Below are positions 9,072 through 18,763 of a DNA stretch of 64,000 nucleotides, piece after piece (the first letter of the stretch is position 1; each line of letters begins with the position of its first letter). The stretch spans positions 9,720-73,719 of the forward strand of contig CAJJXG010000006.1 of the NCBI GenBank assembly GCA_905197045.1. The letters run 5' to 3'. The notes below the pieces were generated by a model. It was not told the origin of the DNA, did no database searches, and saw only the letters and a list, made by a program, of their open reading frames with translations. This stretch comes from an uncultured Caryophanales bacterium (GTDB taxonomy: Bacteria; Bacillota_I; Bacilli_A; RFN20; CAG-826). The translations under genes and the position numbers were made by a program.

Positions 9072-11618
9072 TTAGTAAAGTCTAATATCAAATCTGCTTT
9101 CAAATAATCTTGCTTTACTTAAATCAATACCAAGCTTGATTTCAGTACCTTTAGCAATCTTTTCTTCAGTCTTTACGTAAATGATATTACCTAAAACATT
9201 ACAGACAAGATATCTTGAGCTTTCATAATTAAGTTCATCAATTACAACTGCTCCAATACCATATTCTTGAATAGAATATGCATCATGAGGAACTTCAAGT
9301 CTAAACAAAGAAGTAAATGTTCTTGTTCCTAAAGCTTGAATTATCTTACCTTCGATTTCTTCATTAACTTTAAGATAATAACCATTAACCATTAAATATC
9401 CTTGTCTTAAAGCAAAGTTATATTTATCGTTTTTAGCCTCATAATCTTTTTCAGTTTCATTTGGCTCTAATAATTTAACTTGATTAACATCTTCTTTTTT
9501 AGCTTTAGCTGCATTAATTAATTCTTTATTCTTTGCTAATCTTTGTTTTCTTGCTTCAAGTCCAGCAGCCTTCACAGATTGTAAATCTGCTAATGTAGAA
9601 GAAACATCGTTTTTGCTATCAGCTTTTAACCATGCATCATTTGCAGAAAGGATTGATACATAAGCATTGAAGTAATCTTGAGCTTCTTTAATCATTGCTT
9701 CATATTTACTTCTAACTTCAGCTTCACGTTTTTCGTCGCTCGCTTTTTGTTCAGCACTTCTTTCATTTAATTTCTTGACCATTGCTTCATAATCTGCAAG
9801 ACCTTTTTCATAGGTTTCTTTAGAAGCGGCTAGATCTTTTGTGAGTTGTTCTTTGATCTTCTTTTTGCCATCTTTTCCTAAATCGCCTTTTTCTAAATTA
9901 AATGTTGCTTCTGCTCTATATTTAGAATTACGAGCTTTAAATTCTTTCTTTAATGCTGCTGGAATTGTCGTATCAATTGCAACGCCTTTAAGTTCTTCTC
10001 TTTCTTTAGCTTTTACATTCTCAATGTACTTGTCAACTATTTCAGAAACACTACGTTTTAAGGTTTTCTTACTTTCGTTTAAAGTGAATGCACTTGCAAA
10101 ACCAGCAGTATATTTATCAAAAGCAGCAAGTGGTTTCAAAATGACTTTTTCGTCTTTTTGAATTTCAATCATTGTGTAATCTAAAGCAATCTTAACTTTA
10201 TCACCAACTTTATGAGAATCATCATGAAGTTTTGTAAAGAAAACTCTATCTTTAGCTTTTAAATAGCAAAGTTTAACACCATTAATATCTTCAATATTAA
10301 CGATTTCAGCTGGTACATCACCTCCAAATGAAATAGCATCGCTTGGTACTAATAAACTTAAATTGTCACCATCTTCGACTTTAATTGCTTCTGGTAATTT
10401 TAAGTTAATATCAAGGAATGATAAGACGTTATCTTTAACACTTGCATCGAATAAGTTCATTTCTGGAACTCTTGGCATAATGCTATCTTCAGTTTTGGAA
10501 TCAAAGAAATGAATATGCGAAACATCAAAGGCTGCATCTATAATTTCACCTGGTTTAATTCCTAAATAGCCTTTTGCATTTTTAATGATTACACGAGTCG
10601 AGGATTCAACATAACCATCACCTTGCATGTTAAGGTCACCATAAATTAATGTTTCACTTCCTAATTCTTCAAAGTGAGAAACCTTAACTTTGACAATATT
10701 CTTACTCTTTTTGACAACTTCTGGTTCAACAGAAATATTTTCACATCTTAAGCCAACGATAACTTTAGTTTTACCATTGAAGTAAGCTGGTTGAACTTTA
10801 ATTAAGTCATTGAATGGAACATATAAAACATCATCACAATAGTCAAATTTGATTTCGACCATATCTTTATTACGTTTTAATGTTGCTTCAAAAAAGTTCA
10901 TTTGAGGAGTTCCAATAAATCCTGCAACAAACTTATTAATTGGATAATTATATAAGTTTTTAGGAGTATCGATTTGTTGAACTCTTCCTAATTTCATAAC
11001 AACAATTCTAGTACCCATTGTCATAGCTTCTGTTTGATCGTGGGTAACATAAATAAATGTTGTTCCAAGTTGACTATGTAACTTTGAAATTTCAGCTCTC
11101 ATTTGAGTTCTGAGTTTAGCGTCAAGGTTAGATAAAGGCTCGTCAAGCAAGAATACTTTAGGATTTCTTAAAATAGCTCTACCTAAAGCAACTCTTTGTC
11201 TTTGACCACCAGACATAGCTCTTGGTTTTCTATCAAGATATTCTTTAATGCCTAAGATATCTGCTGCCCACATAATTTTTTCATGAATTTGAGCAGCTGG
11301 AATATGTCTTAATTTGAGGCCAAAAGCCATATTATCATAAACAGTCATGTGAGGATATAAAGCATAATTTTGGAAAACCATTGCAATATCTCTATCCTTT
11401 GGCTCAACGTTATTGACTAATCTTCCGCCAATAAATAATTCACCAGCAGAAATATCTTCAAGGCCTGCAATCATTCTTAAAGTTGTTGATTTACCACAAC
11501 CTGATGGGCCAACAAAAACAATAAATTCCTTATCCTTGATTTCCATATTGAAATCGCTAACAGCTTTTGTGCCGTTTGGATAAACTTTATAAATATGTCG
11601 TAAACTTAAATCAGCCAT
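9072..11618 (-). CDS. msmK: MsmK/UgpC-type sugar ABC ATPase with long coiled-coil C-terminal extension
   Basis: The N-terminal 370 residues are a standard MalK/MsmK ATPase: Walker A GPSGCGKST near 37-45, signature MSGGQRQR near 135, Walker B FLLDEPLSNLDAKLR near 155-170, switch His in YVTHDQTEAM, then TOBE/OB folds. The family normally ends here, but this protein runs to 848 residues. A second OB-like stretch (about 390-510) is followed by a charged Lys/Glu/Ala-rich probable coiled coil (about 580-710), and the last 90 residues again look TOBE-like. It energises the MalFG permease encoded upstream. The extension is in frame and full of ordinary codons, so it is not a read-through artefact. 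Its role, perhaps regulation or complex formation, is unknown. Confidence 0.9.
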   Translation of the reverse strand: MADLSLRHIYKVYPNGTKAVSDFNMEIKDKEFIVFVGPSGCGKSTTLRMIAGLEDISAGELFIGGRLVNNVEPKDRDIAMVFQNYALYPHMTVYDNMAFGLKLRHIPAAQIHEKIMWAADILGIKEYLDRKPRAMSGGQRQRVALGRAILRNPKVFLLDEPLSNLDAKLRTQMRAEISKLHSQLGTTFIYVTHDQTEAMTMGTRIVVMKLGRVQQIDTPKNLYNYPINKFVAGFIGTPQMNFFEATLKRNKDMVEIKFDYCDDVLYVPFNDLIKVQPAYFNGKTKVIVGLRCENISVEPEVVKKSKNIVKVKVSHFEELGSETLIYGDLNMQGDGYVESSTRVIIKNAKGYLGIKPGEIIDAAFDVSHIHFFDSKTEDSIMPRVPEMNLFDASVKDNVLSFLDINLKLPEAIKVEDGDNLSLLVPSDAISFGGDVPAEIVNIEDINGVKLCYLKAKDRVFFTKLHDDSHKVGDKVKIALDYTMIEIQKDEKVILKPLAAFDKYTAGFASAFTLNESKKTLKRSVSEIVDKYIENVKAKEREELKGVAIDTTIPAALKKEFKARNSKYRAEATFNLEKGDLGKDGKKKIKEQLTKDLAASKETYEKGLADYEAMVKKLNERSAEQKASDEKREAEVRSKYEAMIKEAQDYFNAYVSILSANDAWLKADSKNDVSSTLADLQSVKAAGLEARKQRLAKNKELINAAKAKKEDVNQVKLLEPNETEKDYEAKNDKYNFALRQGYLMVNGYYLKVNEEIEGKIIQALGTRTFTSLFRLEVPHDAYSIQEYGIGAVVIDELNYESSRYLVCNVLGNIIYVKTEEKIAKGTEIKLGIDLSKARLFESRFDIRLY

Positions 11619-11629
11619 ATTTTTCTCCC

Positions 11630-13168
11630 TTATTTATTATTCATAATAACAATTCCACATGGAGGAATCGTTATCTTATTACCTTCAATTGAAACTTTAT
11701 CTTCATTAATATCTACAAGCAAACTTTCATAACCATTACTATCTAGATTCAGAGTAGATAAATCATAAGTCTTATTTTCAACACCGAAATTAATTATTAA
11801 ATGAGTTGTTTCTTCATTATAAGTTTTTTTAATAACTTGAAGCTCATTATCACCGGTATCGATTTTTTCAACGCTACCCTTTCGAATAGATTCGTAACTA
11901 TTTCGAATATAATTTGCTTTTTTATAGTAATTTAGAATTGAGTTTTGATCTCCAAGTTGTTCTTTTACAGATGGATATATTTTTTCATCTGCAGTTGCAC
12001 CACTTGGATTGTTGCAAGTTCCGTCTTCTTCTCCCCAATACATTGCTGTACGAACATTTTCATCTGGAGGATTAACACCAATCATTCCGATTTCATCCCC
12101 ATAATATGTAAAAGTTGTACCACTCATCATTTGCATGAGGCCTTGCCCAAATTTTAGGTATTTATCGTTATTTCTTGCTTGCAAGATATTTGCTGCTCTT
12201 GGATTATCATGATTTGTGATAAATGGAGCAGGAATATGATCACCTGCCTGCTCTACTAAGAAGGACATTTTATCTGTATAGTTATGACCTCTTCCAGTAG
12301 CAATTGCAGATGATATATCTTTTCCTAAACAATCAGTATCGTAAGCAAAGAAACTATCGATACCAGATTCATAATATCTTGTTATAAATCCAGCGCTTTC
12401 CCATGCTTCAGCTACAATATAAGCATTTTCATTATAGCTTTTAGTTACTTCATTAATCCGTGATAAGAATTCTATATTCTTAACATCGTTTCCTTTAAAA
12501 TACCAAGGTACAGCGTCTAATCTAAATCCATCAATTCCTATATCTTCCATATAGAATCTAATGATTTCTTTAATCTCATTTTTAACATTCTCGCTATCAA
12601 GATTTAAATCAGGCATTGAACCTCCGCCAAATCCTGATTCATAATAAACTCCATTAGATATATAAGGATGAACTGAATCAGAAGTTAAAGAGAAGTTATA
12701 ATAATCGGAATATTTTCCGCCTTTTCCTTCTTTAAATGCTTTAGCTCCTTCAACAAACCACGGATTAGATGTCGATGTATGATTAAGAACTAGATCTAAA
12801 ATTACATTAATACCTTTATTGTGTGCTTCTTTAACTAAATTACGATAATCATCCATTGTACCAAGATTAGGATTTATCGAAAGGTAATCGTCAACATCAT
12901 ATCCATGATATGAAGGAGATTCATGAATAGGTGTAAGCCAAATTCCATTAAATCCTAAATCTTGAATATAAGATAATTTTTCGGTGATTCCATTTAAATC
13001 GCCATAACCATCACCATCAGAATCATAATATGTTCCAGGAAAAATCTCGTAATATGTACGATATTTTTCTTCTTGAGGTAAGGTTGGCGATTTAAAATCA
13101 CCATTATTTGAACAAGAAGTAGTTAGCAATATTAAAGGAAATATAACTAATAACTTGCTTTTTTTCAT
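11630..13168 (-). CDS. Surface lipoprotein alpha-amylase (GH13)
   Basis: 512-residue GH13 glycosidase exported as a lipoprotein (lipobox TTSC, Cys19). The (beta/alpha)8 barrel motifs are complete: DLVLNHTS, GFRLDAV (nucleophile Asp), VAEAW (acid/base Glu) and TNHDNPRA (third Asp). It starts with the typical YYEIFPGTYYDSDGDGYGDLNGI entry, as in neopullulanase, cyclomaltodextrinase or oligo-1,6-glucosidase groups. It sits inside the maltodextrin ABC operon (12 bp before msmK, 5 bp after malG), so it probably trims starch or glycogen fragments at the cell surface for the MalEFG importer. Confidence 0.9.
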   Translation of the reverse strand: MKKSKLLVIFPLILLTTSCSNNGDFKSPTLPQEEKYRTYYEIFPGTYYDSDGDGYGDLNGITEKLSYIQDLGFNGIWLTPIHESPSYHGYDVDDYLSINPNLGTMDDYRNLVKEAHNKGINVILDLVLNHTSTSNPWFVEGAKAFKEGKGGKYSDYYNFSLTSDSVHPYISNGVYYESGFGGGSMPDLNLDSENVKNEIKEIIRFYMEDIGIDGFRLDAVPWYFKGNDVKNIEFLSRINEVTKSYNENAYIVAEAWESAGFITRYYESGIDSFFAYDTDCLGKDISSAIATGRGHNYTDKMSFLVEQAGDHIPAPFITNHDNPRAANILQARNNDKYLKFGQGLMQMMSGTTFTYYGDEIGMIGVNPPDENVRTAMYWGEEDGTCNNPSGATADEKIYPSVKEQLGDQNSILNYYKKANYIRNSYESIRKGSVEKIDTGDNELQVIKKTYNEETTHLIINFGVENKTYDLSTLNLDSNGYESLLVDINEDKVSIEGNKITIPPCGIVIMNNK

Positions 13169-13173
13169 ATTGA

Positions 13174-14061
13174 TTAGCCTTTAACAGCTCCTCCAGTTAC
13201 ACCTTCAACATAATATCTTTGTAAGCAGAAGAAGAATATAACAATTGGAATTGATGTAAACACAGCACCAGCACAGAATCTAGTAAAATAAAGTGTCAAG
13301 TTTTGACCATTATTACCAGTTAACCAGTTTTGTAAACCAACTGCTACTGTCCAGTTATCTGGGCTAGTACCAAGTAAATAGCTACTCATCATGAAGTCGC
13401 CCCAAGGAGCAACAAAACTTGTTAAGATTGTGTAAATAACAATTGGTTTTGATAAAGGTAAAATAACCTTCCAGAAAATAGTATTTCTAGTTGCGCCATC
13501 TATCATTGCAGCTTCATCAAGCGACTTTGGAATCGTATCAAAGAAACCTTTAACAACATAGTAACTCATGGCCGATCCTGCAATATAAACAAGGACTAAA
13601 CCAAATGGATTACCAATCATATTGACTTGTTTTAAAACGTAATAAATTGCAATAAGAGAAAGGAAGCCTGGGAACATACCAATGACCAAAATCATCTTCA
13701 TGATTCCTTGTCTGCCCTTAAATCTCATTCTTGATAATGCATAAGATACCATTAAAACAAGTACGGTTTGAATAACACAAGTAATTACTGCAATCATTAA
13801 AGTTGTAAGATACCACTTAATGAAAGGATAAGTATCGTTAAAATTAAATAATGCGATGTAATTATCAAAAGTCCACTCTTCTGGAATTAAATATCCAACA
13901 ACACCAGTTGATTCCCCTCTAAATGATTGCAAAATCAAATAAACAAAAGGGAAAATCCATATAATTGAAATAATAACTAAAATAACATAAGTAATTGTAT
14001 TAGAAATAATACGATTACGACGTTGATGTCCTTCTTGCTTGTTTGTAAGATTCATTCTCAT
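13174..14061 (-). CDS. malG: Maltodextrin ABC permease MalG
   Basis: 295-residue inner-membrane permease with six predicted helices. The EAA loop that contacts the ATPase is clear: SLDEAAMIDGATRNTIFWKVILP near 180-205. Composition and the C-terminal end (YYVEGVTGGAVKG) are typical of MalG-type carbohydrate permeases. Its start overlaps the malF stop by one base, so the pair is co-translated. It forms the heterodimeric channel with MalF and receives sugar from the MalE-like lipoprotein encoded upstream. Confidence 0.9.
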   Translation of the reverse strand: MRMNLTNKQEGHQRRNRIISNTITYVILVIISIIWIFPFVYLILQSFRGESTGVVGYLIPEEWTFDNYIALFNFNDTYPFIKWYLTTLMIAVITCVIQTVLVLMVSYALSRMRFKGRQGIMKMILVIGMFPGFLSLIAIYYVLKQVNMIGNPFGLVLVYIAGSAMSYYVVKGFFDTIPKSLDEAAMIDGATRNTIFWKVILPLSKPIVIYTILTSFVAPWGDFMMSSYLLGTSPDNWTVAVGLQNWLTGNNGQNLTLYFTRFCAGAVFTSIPIVIFFFCLQRYYVEGVTGGAVKG

Positions 14062-15563
14062 TATTGGAAATCCTCCTCGTTCTTAACTGCTTTACTTCTT
14101 GAATAGAAGATTAAGGAAATAACAGCAACAATAACGAAGACAACAATACCAATGACAGAAGCCATCTTATAGTTGTTTTCATTGACAGTTAATTTATATA
14201 ACCATGTAACAAGTAAATCAGTATCACCAGCAACGAATTTATTCGAATTAACTGGGACTCCTCCTGTTAAAAGGAAGATAACGTTAAAGTTATTAATGTT
14301 ACCAACAAATGCAGAAATTAAGCTTGGACCCATAACAAACATCATATATGGCAATGTTATATTGGCATACATTCTAAATGGATTTGCTCCATCAATTTTT
14401 GCTGATTCATATAAATCTTCAGGAATATTCATTAAAATACCAGTACAGGATAAAACGGTATATGGAATACCAACCCACACGTTGATGATAATAACGAATA
14501 TTCTTGCCCAAACTGTATTAAGAGAATATGTTAATGGTTCAAGACCAAATATAGCTAAAACACTATTAAATATACCTGTTGATTGAAACATTTGAGAAAT
14601 TAAAAGTAATGAAACAAATTGAGGAACAGCAATTGTAGTAATTAAAATTGTTCTCCAGAATTTCTTAAATTTAATTCCTTTTTTATTAATCAAAAGGGCT
14701 ACTACCATTCCTAAGAAAAAATTTGTAAAAGTAGCAAAAACTGCCCAAACCATTGTCCAAACAAGAGCATCAGCAAATGTATAGGCAAATTTTGAGTTTT
14801 GACCTAAAGATCCACCACCCAATAAAGTATCAAAGTTTTGGAATCCAACCCAAGTAAATAGATTTTCAGGTGGCATATGTGGTTTATCGTAATTTGTAAA
14901 CGCAATAAAAATCATGAATATGAGAGGAACAATTGTAAAAACAACCAATCCTAACATAGGTAAAGCTAAAAGAGTTTTGTGATATGATCTATCAGCTAAA
15001 GCTTTAATATCATCTTTGACTCCATTAATTTTTCCGTTAATTGAAGTAATTTGTTGTAATTCAAACACTTGTTTGATACTTGAATAATAAGTATAAATAA
15101 ATCCTATTATTACTAAAATACAGATTGTGCCATAAAGCAAAATCAATAGCGAATTATCTCCAGGAATAGTAACATAAACTCCCTGAGTTTCATCCCAAAT
15201 TTCAGTTGGTGTTTGAGTTCCTAAACTACCAAATTTTGCTAAATAAGCCCAGCCCCACAAACCAATAAATAGTGCAAAAACTATTTCAAAAATTAAATAT
15301 AAGAATCCCCTTACATATTGTTTTCTGGCGATTAATCCAAAACCCATAACTAAGAATGAAAGTCTTGTCTTCCAATCACCAAAACTCATAGCATCGGCCA
15401 ATGTTTGAAAAGGAGCTGCAACCTTTTTCAAAACCTTCATCAAATTCCCAGGTAATCTTTTGAAAAACCCGCAAAACTTTGACGGAATGTTCATAAACCA
15501 ATTAGTTGTTTTATATAAAATTCGACGTGGTTTTGAAAATCCTAAGTATGATAAATCTTCCAT
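14061..15563 (-). CDS. malF: Maltodextrin ABC permease MalF, with extended N-terminus
   Basis: 500-residue permease. The C-terminal 300 residues hold the six-helix transport core with EAA loop (DLYESAKIDGANPFRMYANITLP, about 385-405). The first 190 residues are an added region: a basic cytoplasmic stretch, an RGFLYLIFEIVFALFIGLWGWAY helix pair and a loop. This makes it larger than many Gram-positive MalF proteins and closer to the E. coli eight-helix layout. It follows malE after a hairpin terminator and precedes malG with a one-base overlap. Confidence 0.9.
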   Translation of the reverse strand: MEDLSYLGFSKPRRILYKTTNWFMNIPSKFCGFFKRLPGNLMKVLKKVAAPFQTLADAMSFGDWKTRLSFLVMGFGLIARKQYVRGFLYLIFEIVFALFIGLWGWAYLAKFGSLGTQTPTEIWDETQGVYVTIPGDNSLLILLYGTICILVIIGFIYTYYSSIKQVFELQQITSINGKINGVKDDIKALADRSYHKTLLALPMLGLVVFTIVPLIFMIFIAFTNYDKPHMPPENLFTWVGFQNFDTLLGGGSLGQNSKFAYTFADALVWTMVWAVFATFTNFFLGMVVALLINKKGIKFKKFWRTILITTIAVPQFVSLLLISQMFQSTGIFNSVLAIFGLEPLTYSLNTVWARIFVIIINVWVGIPYTVLSCTGILMNIPEDLYESAKIDGANPFRMYANITLPYMMFVMGPSLISAFVGNINNFNVIFLLTGGVPVNSNKFVAGDTDLLVTWLYKLTVNENNYKMASVIGIVVFVIVAVISLIFYSRSKAVKNEEDFQ

Positions 15564-15593
15564 AATTTAGTATTTCTCCTCCATTATAAAACA

Positions 15594-15625
15594 GCAAAAA
15601 CTTCCCGACTAAACAGTCGGGAAGT
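15594..15625 (-). terminator. Intra-operon hairpin after malE
   Basis: Eleven-bp perfect stem ACTTCCCGACT/AGTCGGGAAGT with a four-base loop, followed by TTTTTG on the minus strand. It lies between malE and malF. As in classical mal operons, such an element could give partial termination or protect malE mRNA, leaving binding protein in excess of permease. Confidence 0.75.
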
Positions 15626-15638
15626 AAAATTTTATTTA

Positions 15639-16925
15639 TTAAGCAATAGTTGTCATATCTTCAACTAAAGAATCAAGACTTGCTTGTAAGTTTTCTTTAT
15701 TAATCTCTTTTTTATGACCAATGGAGCATCCAAAGTTTTGAACTGCTGTCCAGAAAGTTGATGGAACGTTGATTTGAGGATCTGAAGCAGCTGCAAATTG
15801 CTTATTTAAACCGACCAATGCGACATCAGATTTTACAGCTTCGTTTTCAGCAGCCTTAATATTTGATGGTCCATAATTATAGTTCTTATATCTTAATAAT
15901 TGAACTTCTTCGCTTGTAATATATTGGGCGAATTTATGTGCTAAAACTAAATTTTTAGATTGTTTGTTGACACCAACCATCTTCATGCCAAGGAATGTTC
16001 TCATTCTCTTGGTTGTATCATTTTCTTTCATTAATGGAAGGACATCACAACGAACATTAGCATCGTCCCAGGCGTCTTTATCAAGAACATAAGTTTTGAC
16101 AGCACCAGGATAAGAAATGAAAGCGCCAATCTTAGACATATTAGTATCTAAATAAGCATTAAGCTTAAGTCCTTCTTCACCGGCTGCTCCACCATCAACA
16201 TAGGCAAAACCTTCAGTATTTGCTAAATCAATTAAGAAGTTGCCTGTATCAATTCCAGGTTGTTTATTATAATTGCATGTAATCTTGCTTTCTTTGCCAT
16301 CAGCACCATATTCAACGCTATATTCACCGCCGAAACCTGCAAAGAAGCCATAATCATACCATGAATCGCCCATTGGTACTACAAATTCTTTTCCAGCTTC
16401 TGCACATTGTTTAGCAACATCAAAGAAAGTTGTGGTTTCATCATAATCTTTTACAACACTTGCATCGTAAGTTAACATATAACCATTATCAAGTGTCATT
16501 GGATATGCATAAATTCCACCATCTGTGCCTTTACTTGCATCAACTGCAGCTTTACTGTTATTTGTTTCGACAAATGTTTTGTAGTCGCCTCCAAGTTGAG
16601 CTAAAGCACCAATATTAATTAAGTTATAAAGTTGGTCATTAGCCATTGTGAAAACATCAGCAGCACCTGTAACATCCTTTGAAACTTGGTTGTAAGCTTC
16701 TGCTTCAGAACAAGCGCCAAATTCAAATTTCATATCAGCATATTCTGGATTAGCTGCCTTGAAATCAGTGAAAATTTGTTCATACATTGCCTTATGTTCA
16801 ATAGGTGCCCAAACTTTAAATGTATTTGAGTTATCTGTTGTACTAGTTCCGTCACCACAACTGACTGCACCAACTAATGCCATAGCGCCGATAGCGGCTA
16901 AACTAAAGAGTTTAATCTTTTTCAT
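15639..16925 (-). CDS. malE: Maltodextrin-binding lipoprotein MalE
   Basis: 428-residue extracellular solute-binding protein, family 1, anchored as a lipoprotein (lipobox GAVSC, Cys23). The mature part starts with the usual strand FKVWAPIEHKAMYEQIFTDF and contains typical lobe segments such as FTMANDQLYNLINIGAL and the late helix HKFAQYITSEEVQLL. The Gly/Ala-rich fold and operon position directly after malQ and before malFG make maltodextrin the likely ligand. A hairpin follows the stop. Confidence 0.9.
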   Translation of the reverse strand: MKKIKLFSLAAIGAMALVGAVSCGDGTSTTDNSNTFKVWAPIEHKAMYEQIFTDFKAANPEYADMKFEFGACSEAEAYNQVSKDVTGAADVFTMANDQLYNLINIGALAQLGGDYKTFVETNNSKAAVDASKGTDGGIYAYPMTLDNGYMLTYDASVVKDYDETTTFFDVAKQCAEAGKEFVVPMGDSWYDYGFFAGFGGEYSVEYGADGKESKITCNYNKQPGIDTGNFLIDLANTEGFAYVDGGAAGEEGLKLNAYLDTNMSKIGAFISYPGAVKTYVLDKDAWDDANVRCDVLPLMKENDTTKRMRTFLGMKMVGVNKQSKNLVLAHKFAQYITSEEVQLLRYKNYNYGPSNIKAAENEAVKSDVALVGLNKQFAAASDPQINVPSTFWTAVQNFGCSIGHKKEINKENLQASLDSLVEDMTTIA

Positions 16926-16988
16926 TAAATTTATCCTCCTATAAATTAAACTTCTTATTTATTATTAACTCTTACGAGTTTAATAAAC

Positions 16989-18500
16989 TTAATTTCTTTG
17001 GTAATTATCTACCCAACGCACAAGAACTTCCGATTTTTCTTTTGCGTGTTCTTTAAATAAGTTCTCATCCATTCTCCAAGACCAATTATCATCAGATAAA
17101 GTAGATGGAAAATTAATACGAGCTTCTTTACCTAAAGCAAATAAATCCATAATTGGGATTATTGCTGATTTCGCCTTACTTGCAAAATTTAATTCGCAAA
17201 TAATAGCAGTTAACTTTTCATTAGAGAGTTTTCTAGCAAAAGGTACGCCAAACTTTTTGCACTCATCTTCCAAAATATCAAGCATCAACTTCTTTTCTTT
17301 TTCACTCAAATCATCAATAAATTGACGTGTAGTTTTTGAATCATGAGTTCCGGTATAAGAAAAGAAATTATATGTATAATTTGAAGGTCTCCAAATATTT
17401 TTTGGATCGGCATCTTCAAAAGCTTGATCTACAATTTTCATTCCTGGATAACCAGTTTGCTTCATAAGAGTTAAGAATTTATCATCAATCATTCCTAAAT
17501 CTTCAGCAACGATTGGATATTCCAATTTATCTTTAAATAAATCGAATCCTGGGCCATCAACCCAAACTCCATTACGAGCTGTTTTATCACCGTATGGAAT
17601 TGAAAAATAACGACTGAATCCTCTAAAATGGTCAATTCTAATTAAGTCATAAAGTTTTAAAGCGTTATCGATTCTTTCATTCCACCACTTATAACCACTC
17701 TTTTTATGATATGACCAATCATATAAAGGATTGCCCCATAATTGCCCATCTTCACTAAAGCAATCTGGTGGTACGCCAGCAACTTTTTTTGGAACTAAAT
17801 TTTCATCCAAATCAAAAAGATAAGGATATTTCCAAACTTCTACAGAATCATAAGCAACATAAATAGGTAAATCGCCCATTATTTGGATTCCATTTTTATT
17901 TGCGTATTCTTTTAAGGAATTATATTCATTTAAAAATTCAAATTGAGTCCACATATAAAACAAATAATCGTTTTTATATGTAGTTTTAACCTCTTTTTCT
18001 AAAGAAAGAGAATATTTACTCCATTTATCATTCCATTCATACCAAGGTTTTAAAGAATGTAAATCTTTTAAAACCATGAAAATAGCAAAATCATTAAAAT
18101 TTTGTCCTTCTTCCAAGAATTTTTTAAATGTTTCATCTGTTAGGTCAAAACGTGAAAAAGCTAATCTCAATACCTTCAATTTATTGTTAAAGATTGCTCC
18201 ATAGTCAACTCTTGAAGAATTTTCACCCCAAAATTCGCTTTCTACTTCTTCTTTCTTCAATAAACCTTTTTCAATTAATTTATCAAAATCAATAAAATAA
18301 TAATTTAATGCATAGTTTGAAGGCGATTGATAAGGTGAATTCCCAAAGCTTGTAACATTTAAAGGTAAAATTTGCCAAATAGAGAATTCAGACTCTTTCA
18401 AAAAATCTACCAATTCATAGGCAGCTTTACCCAAAGTTCCAATCCCATATTTCCCCCAAAGAGAAGATATTGGAAACAACAATCCCGCATTTCTTTTCAT
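16989..18500 (-). CDS. malQ: 4-alpha-glucanotransferase (amylomaltase), catalytically complete
   Basis: 503-residue GH77 enzyme that disproportionates maltodextrins in the cytoplasm. All three catalytic acids are visible: Asp290 in RIDHFRGF, Glu333 in VAEDLG and Asp387 in GTHDSKT. Length is normal for Gram-positive MalQ. It is the first gene of the maltodextrin operon; the ribosome site AGGGAAG lies upstream of the ATG and a perfect TGTAAGCGCTTACA operator 22 bases before the start. Together with MalEFG, MsmK and the surface amylase it forms a maltodextrin uptake and processing unit. Confidence 0.95.
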   Translation of the reverse strand: MKRNAGLLFPISSLWGKYGIGTLGKAAYELVDFLKESEFSIWQILPLNVTSFGNSPYQSPSNYALNYYFIDFDKLIEKGLLKKEEVESEFWGENSSRVDYGAIFNNKLKVLRLAFSRFDLTDETFKKFLEEGQNFNDFAIFMVLKDLHSLKPWYEWNDKWSKYSLSLEKEVKTTYKNDYLFYMWTQFEFLNEYNSLKEYANKNGIQIMGDLPIYVAYDSVEVWKYPYLFDLDENLVPKKVAGVPPDCFSEDGQLWGNPLYDWSYHKKSGYKWWNERIDNALKLYDLIRIDHFRGFSRYFSIPYGDKTARNGVWVDGPGFDLFKDKLEYPIVAEDLGMIDDKFLTLMKQTGYPGMKIVDQAFEDADPKNIWRPSNYTYNFFSYTGTHDSKTTRQFIDDLSEKEKKLMLDILEDECKKFGVPFARKLSNEKLTAIICELNFASKAKSAIIPIMDLFALGKEARINFPSTLSDDNWSWRMDENLFKEHAKEKSEVLVRWVDNYQRN

Positions 18501-18522
18501 AAAAATTTACTTCCCTAAAATA

Positions 18523-18536
18523 TGTAAGCGCTTACA
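18523..18536. promoter_or_regulatory. LacI/CcpA-type operator upstream of malQ operon
   Basis: Perfect 14-bp palindrome TGTAAGCGCTTACA, 22 bp upstream of the malQ ATG, close enough to block transcription or its start. The same 14-mer stands before the second importer operon at 37514-37527, so one LacI-family regulator probably controls both. The regulator gene is not in this window. Confidence 0.8.
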
Positions 18537-18577
18537 TTATAATAGGTCAAATTTTGCATGTCAAACATAAAAAGTAT

Positions 18578-18730
18578 GATAAATATCGCATACTTTTAAA
18601 TGTTGTGAATTAATTATTTAAAATGATGATAATTTTTTCAGATTTTTTACAATGAATCAAAAAAATATCGATAATTATCGTATTTTTAACGATTATTTTA
18701 AAATAAAAAATTAAATGATAAGTATCGCAT
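18578..18730. repeat. Three GATAANTATCG[CT]AT motifs between the two malQ genes
   Basis: GATAAATATCGCAT (18578-18591), GATAATTATCGTAT (18670-18683) and GATAAGTATCGCAT (18717-18730) lie in the same orientation in the malQ/malQ-like spacer. Related sites occur at 24281-24294 and 37587-37600. They look like a second operator family or another DNA-binding signal. Confidence 0.5.
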
Positions 18731-18763
18731 TTTTAACAAAAATCAAAATTAGTTAATTATTTT

